DNA of 64,000 bases from Planctomycetales bacterium 10988 (GTDB taxonomy: Bacteria; Planctomycetota; Planctomycetia; Pirellulales; Pb10988): NCBI GenBank assembly GCA_009664345.1, contig CP043547.1, positions 2,260,709-2,324,708 of the forward strand, written 5' to 3'. The position numbers and the translations under genes are program-made. Shown piece after piece: positions 35,721-44,700 of the stretch (position 1 is the stretch's first letter; the number at the start of each line of letters is the position of its first letter). The notes beneath the pieces are model-generated. The model was not told the DNA's origin, ran no database searches, and was given only the letters and a program-made list of their open reading frames with translations.

Positions 35721-36986
35721 TTAGCTGATAATTTCTGTAAAAACACTTTCTTCCACCTCACCTAAGAGTTCCTTCAATTTTATAAACATTGCCTCTTGTA
35801 GCATATTCATTGACTGCTCAGAAGATTGTGGGAGAAATGACAGTTTTTGTTCTGACAATTTTCCGTCTTCTGGTTCTTGCGTAAAACACCTTGCGGAGAC
35901 AAATGAAAACAGACACCCTTTAATATCGCTTTGCTCATAATCCAATTTAATCTCTAATCGATCAAGAATATCACCTAATAGCATATTTTGAAATTCCACT
36001 TTATTTTCGACCAAATAATGAGAAATACCCAAAATAACTTCTCTACTAGGCAATCGAAATATTGGTTGCCCTTTTGATAGTAGTACACTGTAATTTTCCA
36101 ACGAATGAATTTTAGGAGGCTCGGTGATCGGATCTACATCAAAAAAGCCTTTCACTGTTGAATTATTCAACAATAATCTGTAATCGCTTGGAGGATTATG
36201 GATAAGTTTAATTTTGCTATCGGTAGAAACATACCTAATAAAATCAACGAATCTAGCGAATCCTAGTGCTATAAAGTTGAAATCTTTTATCCTGTATGAT
36301 AACGCTTCACTAAATAAAGATATATTCAGTCCAATATTTCTCAATAATCGGAGCGCGTCTTTATCGCTGGCAAAATAATTTAATATTTCGACAGACTCTT
36401 TAAAGATTTGTTCACGATTAGCTATCATTGGCGTATAGTTTTTGGAATAATTTATCAAAATGGGATCCGTGAACCCACTTATTCCTTGATTTTGTAAGGG
36501 GACATAATTGTCATTTGGTTCGTCAATCCATATAAAATCATCGCAAACTGCCTCAAAAACACGGTTAGTAGTTCTTCTATATGCACAACCAATTACCATA
36601 CAACCATATTCATGAAGTTTTTTTGCTAATGCTGAAAACCCACCATCTCCTGATACCACGATAAATATTTCAATGGCTTTTCGTGTAAAAGCTATATCTA
36701 TTGCATCAATAGCCAATTGTATGTCGGAAGCATTTTTTTGTGGTCCACGTCCAAACCCAAACATTTGAATAGGCTCTATACCGAGTTCAATAATATCACC
36801 ACGCAATATATTTAATCTAGGATCACTCCAATTAGCATACGCTCTTTGAATAGCAATTTGACCGATATCCTTTTTTTGTATTTCGTTATGGATATCTTTA
36901 AGCGATAGGCTTGAGAGCAGGTCAGCTTTGCCATAACCACCCATAAGATTTTCAATATCGTAAAGTATCGCCGTGTTAAACTGCAT
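35721..36986 (-). CDS. NYN-domain protein with OST-HTH (LOTUS) domain, AT-rich
   Basis: 421 residues. Residues 1-155 are a NYN/LabA-type PIN-like nuclease domain: D10 in ILYDIENLMGG, an acidic pair in KNASDIQLAIDAID, and D114 in FIVVSGDGGFSALAKKL. At about 195-275 the segment LLRNIGLNISLFSEALSYRI, then FIALGFARFVDFI, matches the OST-HTH/LOTUS RNA-binding pattern. The C-terminal 100 residues are unassigned. NYN plus OST-HTH proteins are expected to cut or bind RNA. The gene is strikingly AT-rich (many ATA, AAT and TTT codons) compared with ftsH or mnmG, so it was probably acquired. It stands alone between a TIM-barrel gene and a repeat-rich gap. Confidence 0.85.
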   Translation of the reverse strand: MQFNTAILYDIENLMGGYGKADLLSSLSLKDIHNEIQKKDIGQIAIQRAYANWSDPRLNILRGDIIELGIEPIQMFGFGRGPQKNASDIQLAIDAIDIAFTRKAIEIFIVVSGDGGFSALAKKLHEYGCMVIGCAYRRTTNRVFEAVCDDFIWIDEPNDNYVPLQNQGISGFTDPILINYSKNYTPMIANREQIFKESVEILNYFASDKDALRLLRNIGLNISLFSEALSYRIKDFNFIALGFARFVDFIRYVSTDSKIKLIHNPPSDYRLLLNNSTVKGFFDVDPITEPPKIHSLENYSVLLSKGQPIFRLPSREVILGISHYLVENKVEFQNMLLGDILDRLEIKLDYEQSDIKGCLFSFVSARCFTQEPEDGKLSEQKLSFLPQSSEQSMNMLQEAMFIKLKELLGEVEESVFTEIIS

Positions 36987-37001
36987 CCTCTCTCCTTAAA
37001 G

Positions 37002-37096
37002 CTAAGAAGCTCTGACAGAACTGAGTTTAAGGTATCTAAAACATTCAAACACAAGGGTTTTTGCACTGAATTGGGAAGTTTTGTCCAAACCACTAA
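37002..37096 (+). repeat. Intergenic repeat family 2 (AGCTCTGACAAAAC), full copy
   Basis: Begins CTAAGAAGCTCTGACAGAAC and ends TTTTGTCCAAACCACTAAG, colinear with 17061-17157. It lies upstream of the NYN gene, as the other full copy lies upstream of the LysM gene. Both are in the same orientation relative to the downstream minus-strand gene. Confidence 0.7.
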
Positions 37097-37371
37097 GTCG
37101 TCGGCCCTGAAAAAGGCCTCTTCCTCCCGCCTTCCATCAAGCGAAAAGGGGAGTGATTCTTCATCAGGGAGTCACTGACACTGAGCGGGTAAAAGTTTCT
37201 TTGAGGATCTAGGCGAGCCGCCACCAATCGATCCGCTCCGCTAGGCGAATCAGCGGATGCTCGGGGTTGAGAATCTGCTAAAACGAGGTCCGAAACAGGT
37301 GTTGCTGATCGCTTCAGGGTTCAAAGGCGACTTCATCCGCAGCCTCGGATTGCAAGGTTTTGAAGGTCAAG

Positions 37372-37438
37372 GGTCAAGATCCTTTTTTCAGAAGTGGAAG
37401 CATCTCGAAGCCTCTTAAAGATTTGACCAAACGACTCT
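37372..37438 (+). repeat. Degenerate palindromic repeat, family 1, copy 4
   Basis: GGTCAAGA at the left and AAAGATTTGACCA followed by CGACTCT at the right match the ends of the 25260 copy. The central hairpin is eroded. Confidence 0.45.
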
Positions 37439-37619
37439 CCAGGATGCTGTATTACAAATTGGTAACAATTGTCAGAACCCAGCTTTTGAAATATCGCGTT
37501 TAACCTCTGCTGCCAACCTACCTTCATTGTTTCAATCTTTAGCGACAAAAAAGTTTGAGTGGTAACTCGGTTGCAAAGGTTTCGGCCGTGGGATCAACAA
37601 CATTCTATAATGGAAAGAA

Positions 37620-38135
37620 TCAGCGGACTTTTTCTTTGCCCAAAAGGCGACGAATGAGGCCAATTTGTCCGGCGTGTAGCATTTCGTGGGCTGAAGCAAA
37701 GTAGAGCGAGCCGAGTTGATTGGCATGTACCATATAAGGAAGAACCACCGATTGACTTAAATCTTCATCGGTATACTCCGGGATTTCACGCATGACCTGT
37801 TGATAAACCCCGTTGAAGGTATGGCGTAATTCCTCCGGGGTAAACGGAGATTCTTCGAAAGGCTGGGGAATCGATCCTTTGGCAAAAGCTTTAAGGTGCT
37901 TGCGGGGAATGATCGCTTCATCCTCGTCCTTTTTGCCACGCACGCGGAAGAGGGTTAACATATACTGAGACATGGCAATATGCCCCACCTGCCAGGCTAG
38001 ATGGGTTTTGTCCTCGCCAACAAACTGATACCACAACTCGTCTTCCATGTCTTCCAGGAGGGTGAGCGTGTACTCTCGGGCAAATTGAATCTGTTTGAGA
38101 GCAATGCCCACTTCGGAGATTGCGGGGCGATCCAT
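37620..38135 (-). CDS. DinB-family protein
   Basis: 171 residues forming a four-helix DinB/YfiT-like fold. The metal-binding His triad is visible: H52 (WQVGHIAMSQ), H150 and H154 (ASAHEMLHAGQI). The family includes thiol transferases and many members of unknown activity. ATG at 38135. A small membrane-protein gene lies just upstream on the same strand (48-base gap), so they may be co-transcribed. No signal peptide. Substrate unknown. Confidence 0.87.
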   Translation of the reverse strand: MDRPAISEVGIALKQIQFAREYTLTLLEDMEDELWYQFVGEDKTHLAWQVGHIAMSQYMLTLFRVRGKKDEDEAIIPRKHLKAFAKGSIPQPFEESPFTPEELRHTFNGVYQQVMREIPEYTDEDLSQSVVLPYMVHANQLGSLYFASAHEMLHAGQIGLIRRLLGKEKVR

Positions 38136-38183
38136 ATCGTTCCTCCATGCGAAAAGAGATGAAAAGGCGGCAAGAAACCTGCT

Positions 38184-38429
38184 TTAGGAGTTCCGCCCCG
38201 CCCCCAGGACGAATCCAGCCAAGCCTCCCAAAAATGCTCCAATCACGGTCATAATTAACCAGCCGGGAATTGCTTGGGTCATTTTATAAGTCATCAGGGC
38301 GGCGTAGCCTCGATCGATGACATCAATGATCTCTCCGGTGAAGCACCACCCAAGTAAAGTTGCTAGATACCCCCAGAGGGCTCCAATAATGGTACCATAA
38401 AGGGTACCTTCACTACTGCTTGAATTCAT
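38184..38429 (-). CDS. Small membrane protein, two TM helices
   Basis: 81 residues with two hydrophobic segments rich in Gly (GTIIGALWGYLATLLGWCF and IPGWLIMTVIGAFLGGLAGFVLGAG), separated by a short polar loop, and ending in an Arg/Asn tail. The Gly spacing resembles glycine-zipper membrane proteins. Function unknown. It precedes the DinB gene on the same strand and is divergent from mnmG. Coding is supported by composition and position; no family is assigned. Confidence 0.7.
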   Translation of the reverse strand: MNSSSSEGTLYGTIIGALWGYLATLLGWCFTGEIIDVIDRGYAALMTYKMTQAIPGWLIMTVIGAFLGGLAGFVLGAGRNS

Positions 38430-38601
38430 CGAAACTGCTCGGGATTAGAATCTAGAAAAAGAAGAAGACTAACGGGATTCGATTATGAGAGTTTTTTGAA
38501 GGGAAATACCCCTTTGAATTTTTCCTTGAACTTCTTCAGAATGCAAGTCGTCTTCCCTATAGCTCTCCATTTCCTCATAAATTTTTTATCGATAGAAGCG
38601 A

Positions 38602-40449
38602 ATGTCCGAAAATCTCTATGATTATGATGTTTTAGTTGTCGGAGCAGGTCATGCCGGCACCGAAGCCGCCTTGGCCGCCGCCAGGATGGGGGCCAAGACC
38701 GCCCTCTTGACGATGAGTTGCGAGACGGTGGGCCAAATGAGTTGCAATCCTGCCATCGGAGGGGTCGCCAAAGGACAGATTGCGCGGGAAGTCGATGCCC
38801 TCGGCGGAGCGATGGGATTGGCCACGGATCGGACCGGAATTCAATTTCGGCTGCTAAACCGTCGCAAAGGCCCTGCGATGCACAGCCCTCGGGCGCAATC
38901 GGACAAAAAAGCTTATCAGCAAGAAATCAAATGGATCGTTGAAAATCAACCTTCGCTCGATCTCCGGCAAGAAACGGTCGAAGAGCTTTTGGTCGAAGAG
39001 GGAAACAACGGGCCGAAAGTGGTCGGGCTCCGCGTGCGGGGCGATGCTACCTATCGTGCCGCGGCGGTCGTGCTGACAACCGGGACTTTTCTCCAAGCCA
39101 TCATGCACACCGGCGAAGCGAAGACCGAAGGCGGCCGTGCTGGCGAAGGAACCACCAAAGGGCTGAGCGGTGCCCTGAGTCGACTTGGCTTTTCCTTGGC
39201 AAGATTCAAAACCGGAACCCCACCGCGTTTGAACGGTCGCACGATCGATTATTCTAAGTGCGAAGAGCAGCCAGGGGACAATCCTCCGCACCCCTTTTCG
39301 TTTCTGACCAAGCAAATCACACAGCCGCAACTTCCTTGCTGGATCACCTATACCAATGAAGCGGTCCACCAAATCATTCGGGAGAACCTACATCGTGCCC
39401 CGATGTATTCCGGACAAATCAACTCCAGCGGGCCGCGTTATTGTCCTTCGATCGAAGACAAAATCGTTCGTTTCGCCGACAAGACGCAACATCAACTCTT
39501 TCTCGAACCCGAAGGCTATCGCACGCACGAAGTCTATGTGAATGGAATTTCCACCAGCTTGCCACGCGACGTGCAAGACCGCATCATCCGCCTGGTGCCT
39601 GGTTTGGAAAACGCGAGCATCATGCGGTATGGCTATGCGGTCGAGTATGATTACGTTCCGCCGGATCAGCTTTGGCCTTCTTTGGAAACAAAGCGCGTGG
39701 CCGGACTGTTCTTTGCCGGACAACTTAATGGGACGACAGGTTATGAGGAAGCTGCCGCTCAAGGACTTTTGGCCGGTGCGAACGCTGCCCTCTCCCTCCA
39801 ATCCTCGCGAGAGCCGCTGGTGCTGGATCGCAGTCAAGCCTATATGGGCGTGTTGATCGATGACCTGGTGACGCGGGGCGTCGACGAGCCTTACCGCATG
39901 TTTACCAGTCGGGCCGAGTACCGTTTGCTTCTTCGTCATGATAACGCCGATCGCCGCCTCACGGCCTTGGGGCATGAATTGGGTTTGGTAGATGAGGAAC
40001 GTTGGACCGTCCTGCAACAGAAAATTGCCTCCATCGACGAAGCAAAGGCTTTATTGGAGAAGCATTTTCATGAAGGAAGTTCACTGACGAAATGGCTCCG
40101 CCGTCCGGAAGTCGAATGGAAGATGGTTACCGAGTGGTTGCCGGAATTGCGAAGTTTTTCCGAGGAAGTGGCTCAACAAGTTGCGACAGATGTGAAGTAC
40201 GCCGGCTATATCGACCGGCAGCAAGTGCAAGTCGATCGGCAACGGAAGATGGGGAACAAGCGGATTCCCGCCGATTTTAATTACAGCGGAGTTCCGAATC
40301 TGCGAAATGAAGCCAAGGAAAAGTTGGCGAAAGTCCAACCGACCAGCCTCGGGCAAGCGGGACGCGTCAGCGGAATTACCCCGGCGGACTTGGCCCTCTT
40401 GATGGCTTGGCTGGAACGCCCACCGCTGCAAGAATCAACTTCCGACTGA
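38602..40449 (+). CDS. mnmG: tRNA uridine-34 5-carboxymethylaminomethyl modification enzyme MnmG
   Basis: 615 residues, the normal length. The FAD-binding GAGHAG (14-19) and the following MSCETVGQMSCNPAIGGVAKGQ block are diagnostic, as are GTPPRLNGRTIDYS, TRGVDEPYRMFTSRAEYRLLLR and the C-terminal FNYSGVPNLRNEAKEKL with GRVSGITPADLALL. With MnmE it installs the cmnm5 group on wobble uridines using FAD and methylene-tetrahydrofolate. mnmE is not in the window. ATG at 38602. Its last 15 bases overlap the end of the convergent transsulfuration gene. Confidence 0.97.
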   Translation: MSENLYDYDVLVVGAGHAGTEAALAAARMGAKTALLTMSCETVGQMSCNPAIGGVAKGQIAREVDALGGAMGLATDRTGIQFRLLNRRKGPAMHSPRAQSDKKAYQQEIKWIVENQPSLDLRQETVEELLVEEGNNGPKVVGLRVRGDATYRAAAVVLTTGTFLQAIMHTGEAKTEGGRAGEGTTKGLSGALSRLGFSLARFKTGTPPRLNGRTIDYSKCEEQPGDNPPHPFSFLTKQITQPQLPCWITYTNEAVHQIIRENLHRAPMYSGQINSSGPRYCPSIEDKIVRFADKTQHQLFLEPEGYRTHEVYVNGISTSLPRDVQDRIIRLVPGLENASIMRYGYAVEYDYVPPDQLWPSLETKRVAGLFFAGQLNGTTGYEEAAAQGLLAGANAALSLQSSREPLVLDRSQAYMGVLIDDLVTRGVDEPYRMFTSRAEYRLLLRHDNADRRLTALGHELGLVDEERWTVLQQKIASIDEAKALLEKHFHEGSSLTKWLRRPEVEWKMVTEWLPELRSFSEEVAQQVATDVKYAGYIDRQQVQVDRQRKMGNKRIPADFNYSGVPNLRNEAKEKLAKVQPTSLGQAGRVSGITPADLALLMAWLERPPLQESTSD

Positions 40450-41619
40450 AGTTGCTTTCTGCAAAGCTTGGGCGAGGTCGGCCCGCAAATCGGTTTCGGC
40501 CTCTAGCCCGACACTGAGACGAATGAGGCCATCGTGAATGCCGTGCTTGGCCCTCGCTTCAGCATCATAACTCGCATGCGACATGGAAGCGGGTTGTTCG
40601 ATCAACGATTCCACCGCTCCTAAACTGACGGCCAGTTGAAAAAGTTCGGTGCTTTCCACAAAGCGTTGGGCTGCGGCAAAACCGGCCTTCAGCTCAAAAC
40701 TGAGCATCGCCCCATAGGCCCCCTCCATCTGTTGCTGGGCAATTGCATGGCCGGGATGACTCGGCAAACCCGGATAAAGAACCCGGGCGACTTCCGGTTG
40801 TTGATCAAGCCAAAGTGCGAGGGCCAAGGCAGTTTTCGATTGAGCCAATACCCTCAACGAGAGTGTCTTCAAACCTCGTGAGCAGAGGAAACTCTCCAAC
40901 GGTCCCATCACCGCTCCGGTGGCATTTTGAATATAGTAGAGTTTGTCAAAGAGGTCTTTGTCCTGAACGACCAAAGCCCCTCCGAGCAGATCGCTATGCC
41001 CACCGAGATATTTCGTCGCCGAATGCATGACGATATCCGCCCCGAGTTCCAAAGGACGGGTCAAGACAGGTGTAGCGAACGTATTATCCACACCGACCAG
41101 AAGCCCCTTCTCTTTGGCCCACTCGGAACAGGCCGCCAAGTCGGTCATGGTCAACAGTGGATTGCCGGGACTTTCGAGCCATAGCAATTTGGTTTTCGTC
41201 GTGAGGGCATTTTCCAGGGCCGAGAGATCGGTCGTGTCGGCCAAGGTCACGGTGATTCCGACTCGATCCAGAATGCGATGCAATAGACGATACGTTCCCC
41301 CGTAGACATCGCGACCGGCCAGCACGTGATCCCCAGCTTCAAGCAACATCATCGCCCCGTGGATGGCAGCCATCCCACTGGCATAGGCCAGGGCCTTCGT
41401 TCCCCCTTCGAGCGAAGCAAGCGTCGTTTCAAAAGCGAGCCGGGTAGGATTGCCACTGCGGGAATAGTCAAACGCTCCCCACTCGCCGGCTCCCGGTTGT
41501 ACAAAAGTACTGGCTAGATGAAGCGGAGGCACGACCGCGCCGGTTTGAGGGTCTTTGTCTTGGCCGACATGAATCGCCCGAGTGGAAAAGTCCCACCCGT
41601 CGCGGGGAGAATCTGACAT
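40435..41619 (-). CDS. Cystathionine gamma-synthase-like PLP enzyme
   Basis: 394 residues from the ATG at 41619, which has GGAAGGAA upstream. A TTG six codons earlier is in frame. It is a Cys/Met metabolism PLP enzyme: the N-terminal TRAIHVGQDKDPQTGAVVPP, the Tyr/Arg motif FDYSRSGNPTR, VGVDNTFATP, and the PLP lysine K203 in HSATKYLGGHSD. Such enzymes couple cysteine to activated homoserine or cleave cystathionine, and sequence alone does not separate the two well. It overlaps the 3' end of mnmG by 15 bases, tail to tail. Three A/T direct repeats lie just upstream. A paralogue is at 49286-50494. Confidence 0.9.
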   Translation of the reverse strand: MSDSPRDGWDFSTRAIHVGQDKDPQTGAVVPPLHLASTFVQPGAGEWGAFDYSRSGNPTRLAFETTLASLEGGTKALAYASGMAAIHGAMMLLEAGDHVLAGRDVYGGTYRLLHRILDRVGITVTLADTTDLSALENALTTKTKLLWLESPGNPLLTMTDLAACSEWAKEKGLLVGVDNTFATPVLTRPLELGADIVMHSATKYLGGHSDLLGGALVVQDKDLFDKLYYIQNATGAVMGPLESFLCSRGLKTLSLRVLAQSKTALALALWLDQQPEVARVLYPGLPSHPGHAIAQQQMEGAYGAMLSFELKAGFAAAQRFVESTELFQLAVSLGAVESLIEQPASMSHASYDAEARAKHGIHDGLIRLSVGLEAETDLRADLAQALQKATSVGS

Positions 41620-41643
41620 CTCACGGATTCCTTCCAAAATCTC

Positions 41644-41716
41644 AAAAAGCGTTTTTTATATCAAATGCAAAAAGCACTTTTAATATTCAATCGAAAAAGT
41701 AGTTTTGGGATTTAAT
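41644..41716. promoter_or_regulatory. Three 25-bp direct repeats with AAAAAG-N-TTTT boxes
   Basis: AAAAAGCGTTTTT (41644), AAAAAGCACTTTT (41669) and AAAAAGTAGTTTT (41694) are spaced exactly 25 bases apart. The intervening bases are also alike (ATATCAAATGC; ATATTCAATCG). They lie 25-90 bases upstream of the transsulfuration start codon. The third box with its TTCAATC flank recurs at 22835-22855 upstream of the cupin. Arrayed operator sites are a reasonable reading. Confidence 0.45.
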
Positions 41717-44700
41717 TACTCGATGCCTCGAATACTTTGATCGATGATTTCGATATCCGCCGGTTTCACTAAATGTCGATCGAAGCCGGCGGCTTGGGTG
41801 CGTTCGAAATCCTCGTCTCCTCCACGTCCGGAGAGAGCAATAAAAAGCGTTTTTTGGAATTGTTCCGCTTCCTTGAGTCGGCGAATTACCTCGTATCCAG
41901 AGATATCCGGAAGACCCAAATCCAACAAAATGACATCAGGGAGAAACTCCGAGGCTTTTGTGATCGCGGTCTCTCCATCAAAGGCCACTTCGACTTGATG
42001 CCCTTTCATCTCCAAGAGCATGGATTGGACGTGGCAGACAGAAAGATTATCTTCAACCAATAAAATGCGATAGCCGGAATCGGCTTCTTTCTCTAACTGA
42101 AACGAAGGGACTTCCGCGACTGGTTCCGATTCTGGCTCTGCATCCTTTAAGTACTTCGAGATCATTTGAATCAGCTCTTGAGGATCGAGCGGCTTGGTCG
42201 TGTAGTCGTTACAACCTGCCTTGAGACACTTGTCGCGATCGCTGTGCATCGCGTGGGCGGTCATCGCGATGATGGGGAGTTTCGACCCAAGTTCTCGCAG
42301 TCGGGCGACGGTTTGATAGCCATCCAAGATCGGCATTTGCATATCGATCAAGATCAGGTCGAAAAGCGTATCGATCTCCCCGAAGGTCTCATTGATCTTC
42401 AACACCTCTTGCCCATCACGGACGGTGACGACCTCTGCTCCGGCTTCCTGCAAGAAGTGCTGAGCGAGATGCCGGACTTCCCGGCGATCATCGACAATGA
42501 GAATCTTTCCTTGAATCTGTTGCTCAGGGTAAGCGCGTTTTTCTCGAAAGCTTTTCTCATATTCGCTCGGCTCGATCCACTCGATGCCGTCCAGCGAGCC
42601 CGTCGCGACCGTTACGGCAAACGTGCTTCCCACATTGACGTTGCTGGAAACGTGAATCGTTCCGCCTAGCATCTGGGCCAAGCGGCGGCTAATCGGTAGC
42701 CCCAATCCTGTCCCGCCAAAGGTTCTTGAGGCTGAACTATCCGCTTGTGTAAACGGCTCGAAGAGACTTTCGATCTGTTCTTCTTCAATCCCGATGCCTG
42801 TATCGATAATCTCGAACAGTATTTCTTCCTTCTCTGGCTTAATCTCGACTCCGATGGTAATTGTTCCTTCGTTGGTAAATTTGATGGCATTCCCAACTAG
42901 ATTGAGCAGAATCTGCCGTAATCGTTTGGGATCGGTTTGAATCGTTCGAGGAAGTTGCCCGCGATATTGAATCTCAATGGTGATCCCTTTTTCCGCGGCA
43001 CGGACTTCCATCAATGAAACGACTTCTTCAACAATGCGATCCGGGGGAACCGAGGAGCATTCAATATGGAGTTTCCCCGCGTCGATTTTGGAGAGATCGA
43101 GAATATCGTTGATAATTTCCAAAAGGAAGCGACCGTTCCGACGGATGATCTCTACATATTGCAAGTTCTCGGAGCTTTCCAGGTGATTGCTGAGAATATC
43201 CGCGTATCCCAAAATCGCCGTCATCGGGGTACGAATTTCATGACTCATGTTGGCCAAGAATTCCCCTCGGGTTTGATTGGCTTGCTCAGCCATTTTTCGG
43301 GCGAGTAGCAACGATTCTTCAAATTGCTTTTGATCGGTAATATCCGACACCGCACCGATCCAATCTCCGATCTGCTGTTCGGATTCTCCCAAAGGTCGGG
43401 CCGTTTCTCGAATCCAGCGAGTGAATCCATCTTGTCGATTGATGCGGTACTCCAAGGAATAGGGCTTCTGTTGCTTGATCGCCTCCTCGATAATCTCTCG
43501 AATGACCTGTTGATCTTCGGGATGAATCAAGGAAAAGTACGATTCGAGCGTGGCTTGCGTGTACTCATCCAGATAGCCTAGTATCTGATTCAAACGGGGA
43601 TCGCGTTCGGTAATTCTGGAATCGCGTTGCAGGTGCCACGTCCCGAGCTGAGCCGCGGAGAGAGCCAATCGATAACGTTGTTCACTTTCGCGGAGATGAT
43701 CCTCCACTTTCTTTCGTTCCGTGATATCGCTGATTGTCCCGACGATTCGAATCGGAATTTGATGCCCGTAGCGTTCTTGGTAGATGGTCTTTCCCTTAAC
43801 GGAGATCCAACGGACTTCCCCATCGGGGCGAATGACCCGATGATCATAGGAATGGATGCCTTTTCCATCCGGAGCCAAGGCCTCTCGCGTATGCTGTTCG
43901 ACAAGGCTGCGATCTTCGGGATGAATAAAGTCGGGCAGCGAGGAAGGATTGATAAAGTGCTCTTGAGGATCGTCTCTGCCGAGGATTTTCTTCATCTCAT
44001 CGGACCAACTGATCTCGCGGGTTTCCAAGTCCAAGAAGTAAGAGCCGAAGCCCGTCGCTTCCGCCGCAATGCGAAGCCGCTCTTCGCTGAGACGGACCGC
44101 TCGCTCGTTTTTGATACGGTCCGAGATATCGACTCCGGAAGGGATCAAATAGGTGATCTTGCCTGTTTCATCGGTGACCGGCTTGAGCATGAAGTCGGCA
44201 GTAATTCGTTGCTCATTGAGAACCCTTGCCTCGACGTCATAGCGAATGATCTCCCCTTGAGAAGCTCGCTGGACAGCGTCCTTCATTCTCAAGACACTCT
44301 CATCACTGAAATTCCACCAGTAACAGTCCCAGAATTTCTTGCCTAGTGCCTCTTCTCGCTTCATTCCAGCCACATCAATCGCGGTTTGATTGACTTCCAG
44401 CAGGGTTCCGTCCGGCTCCAAAATCGCGACAAAATTGAGCATATTGTCAATCACGCGACGCAGATGTGCCTCACGGTCGATCAAGCCTTTTTCGTATTTT
44501 TTGCGATCGGTAATATCAACGGTAATCCCGGTCACCATCAACGCCCGACCTGTGGGATCGCGTTCAATAATGCCATGGCCTTGCATCCAATGAACCCGAC
44601 CGTCGGGATGAAGGAGTCGAAAGTTGTTTTGATAACTGGTTTCGGAACTTGTGATCACGGACTGCAATCGCTGCCGAACCGACTCGCGATCCTCGGGATG

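Larger units (their letters stand above)
36987..37619. other. Repeat-rich intergenic region
   Basis: 633 bases holding a full family 2 repeat (37002-37096) and a degenerate family 1 repeat (37372-37438). A minus-strand frame at 37333-37548 overlaps the repeat and has no family features. No other gene seen. Confidence 0.45.

Noticed and set aside
37333-37548. 71-codon minus-strand frame in the repeat-rich gap
   Set aside because: It overlaps the degenerate family 1 repeat and shows no conserved pattern.
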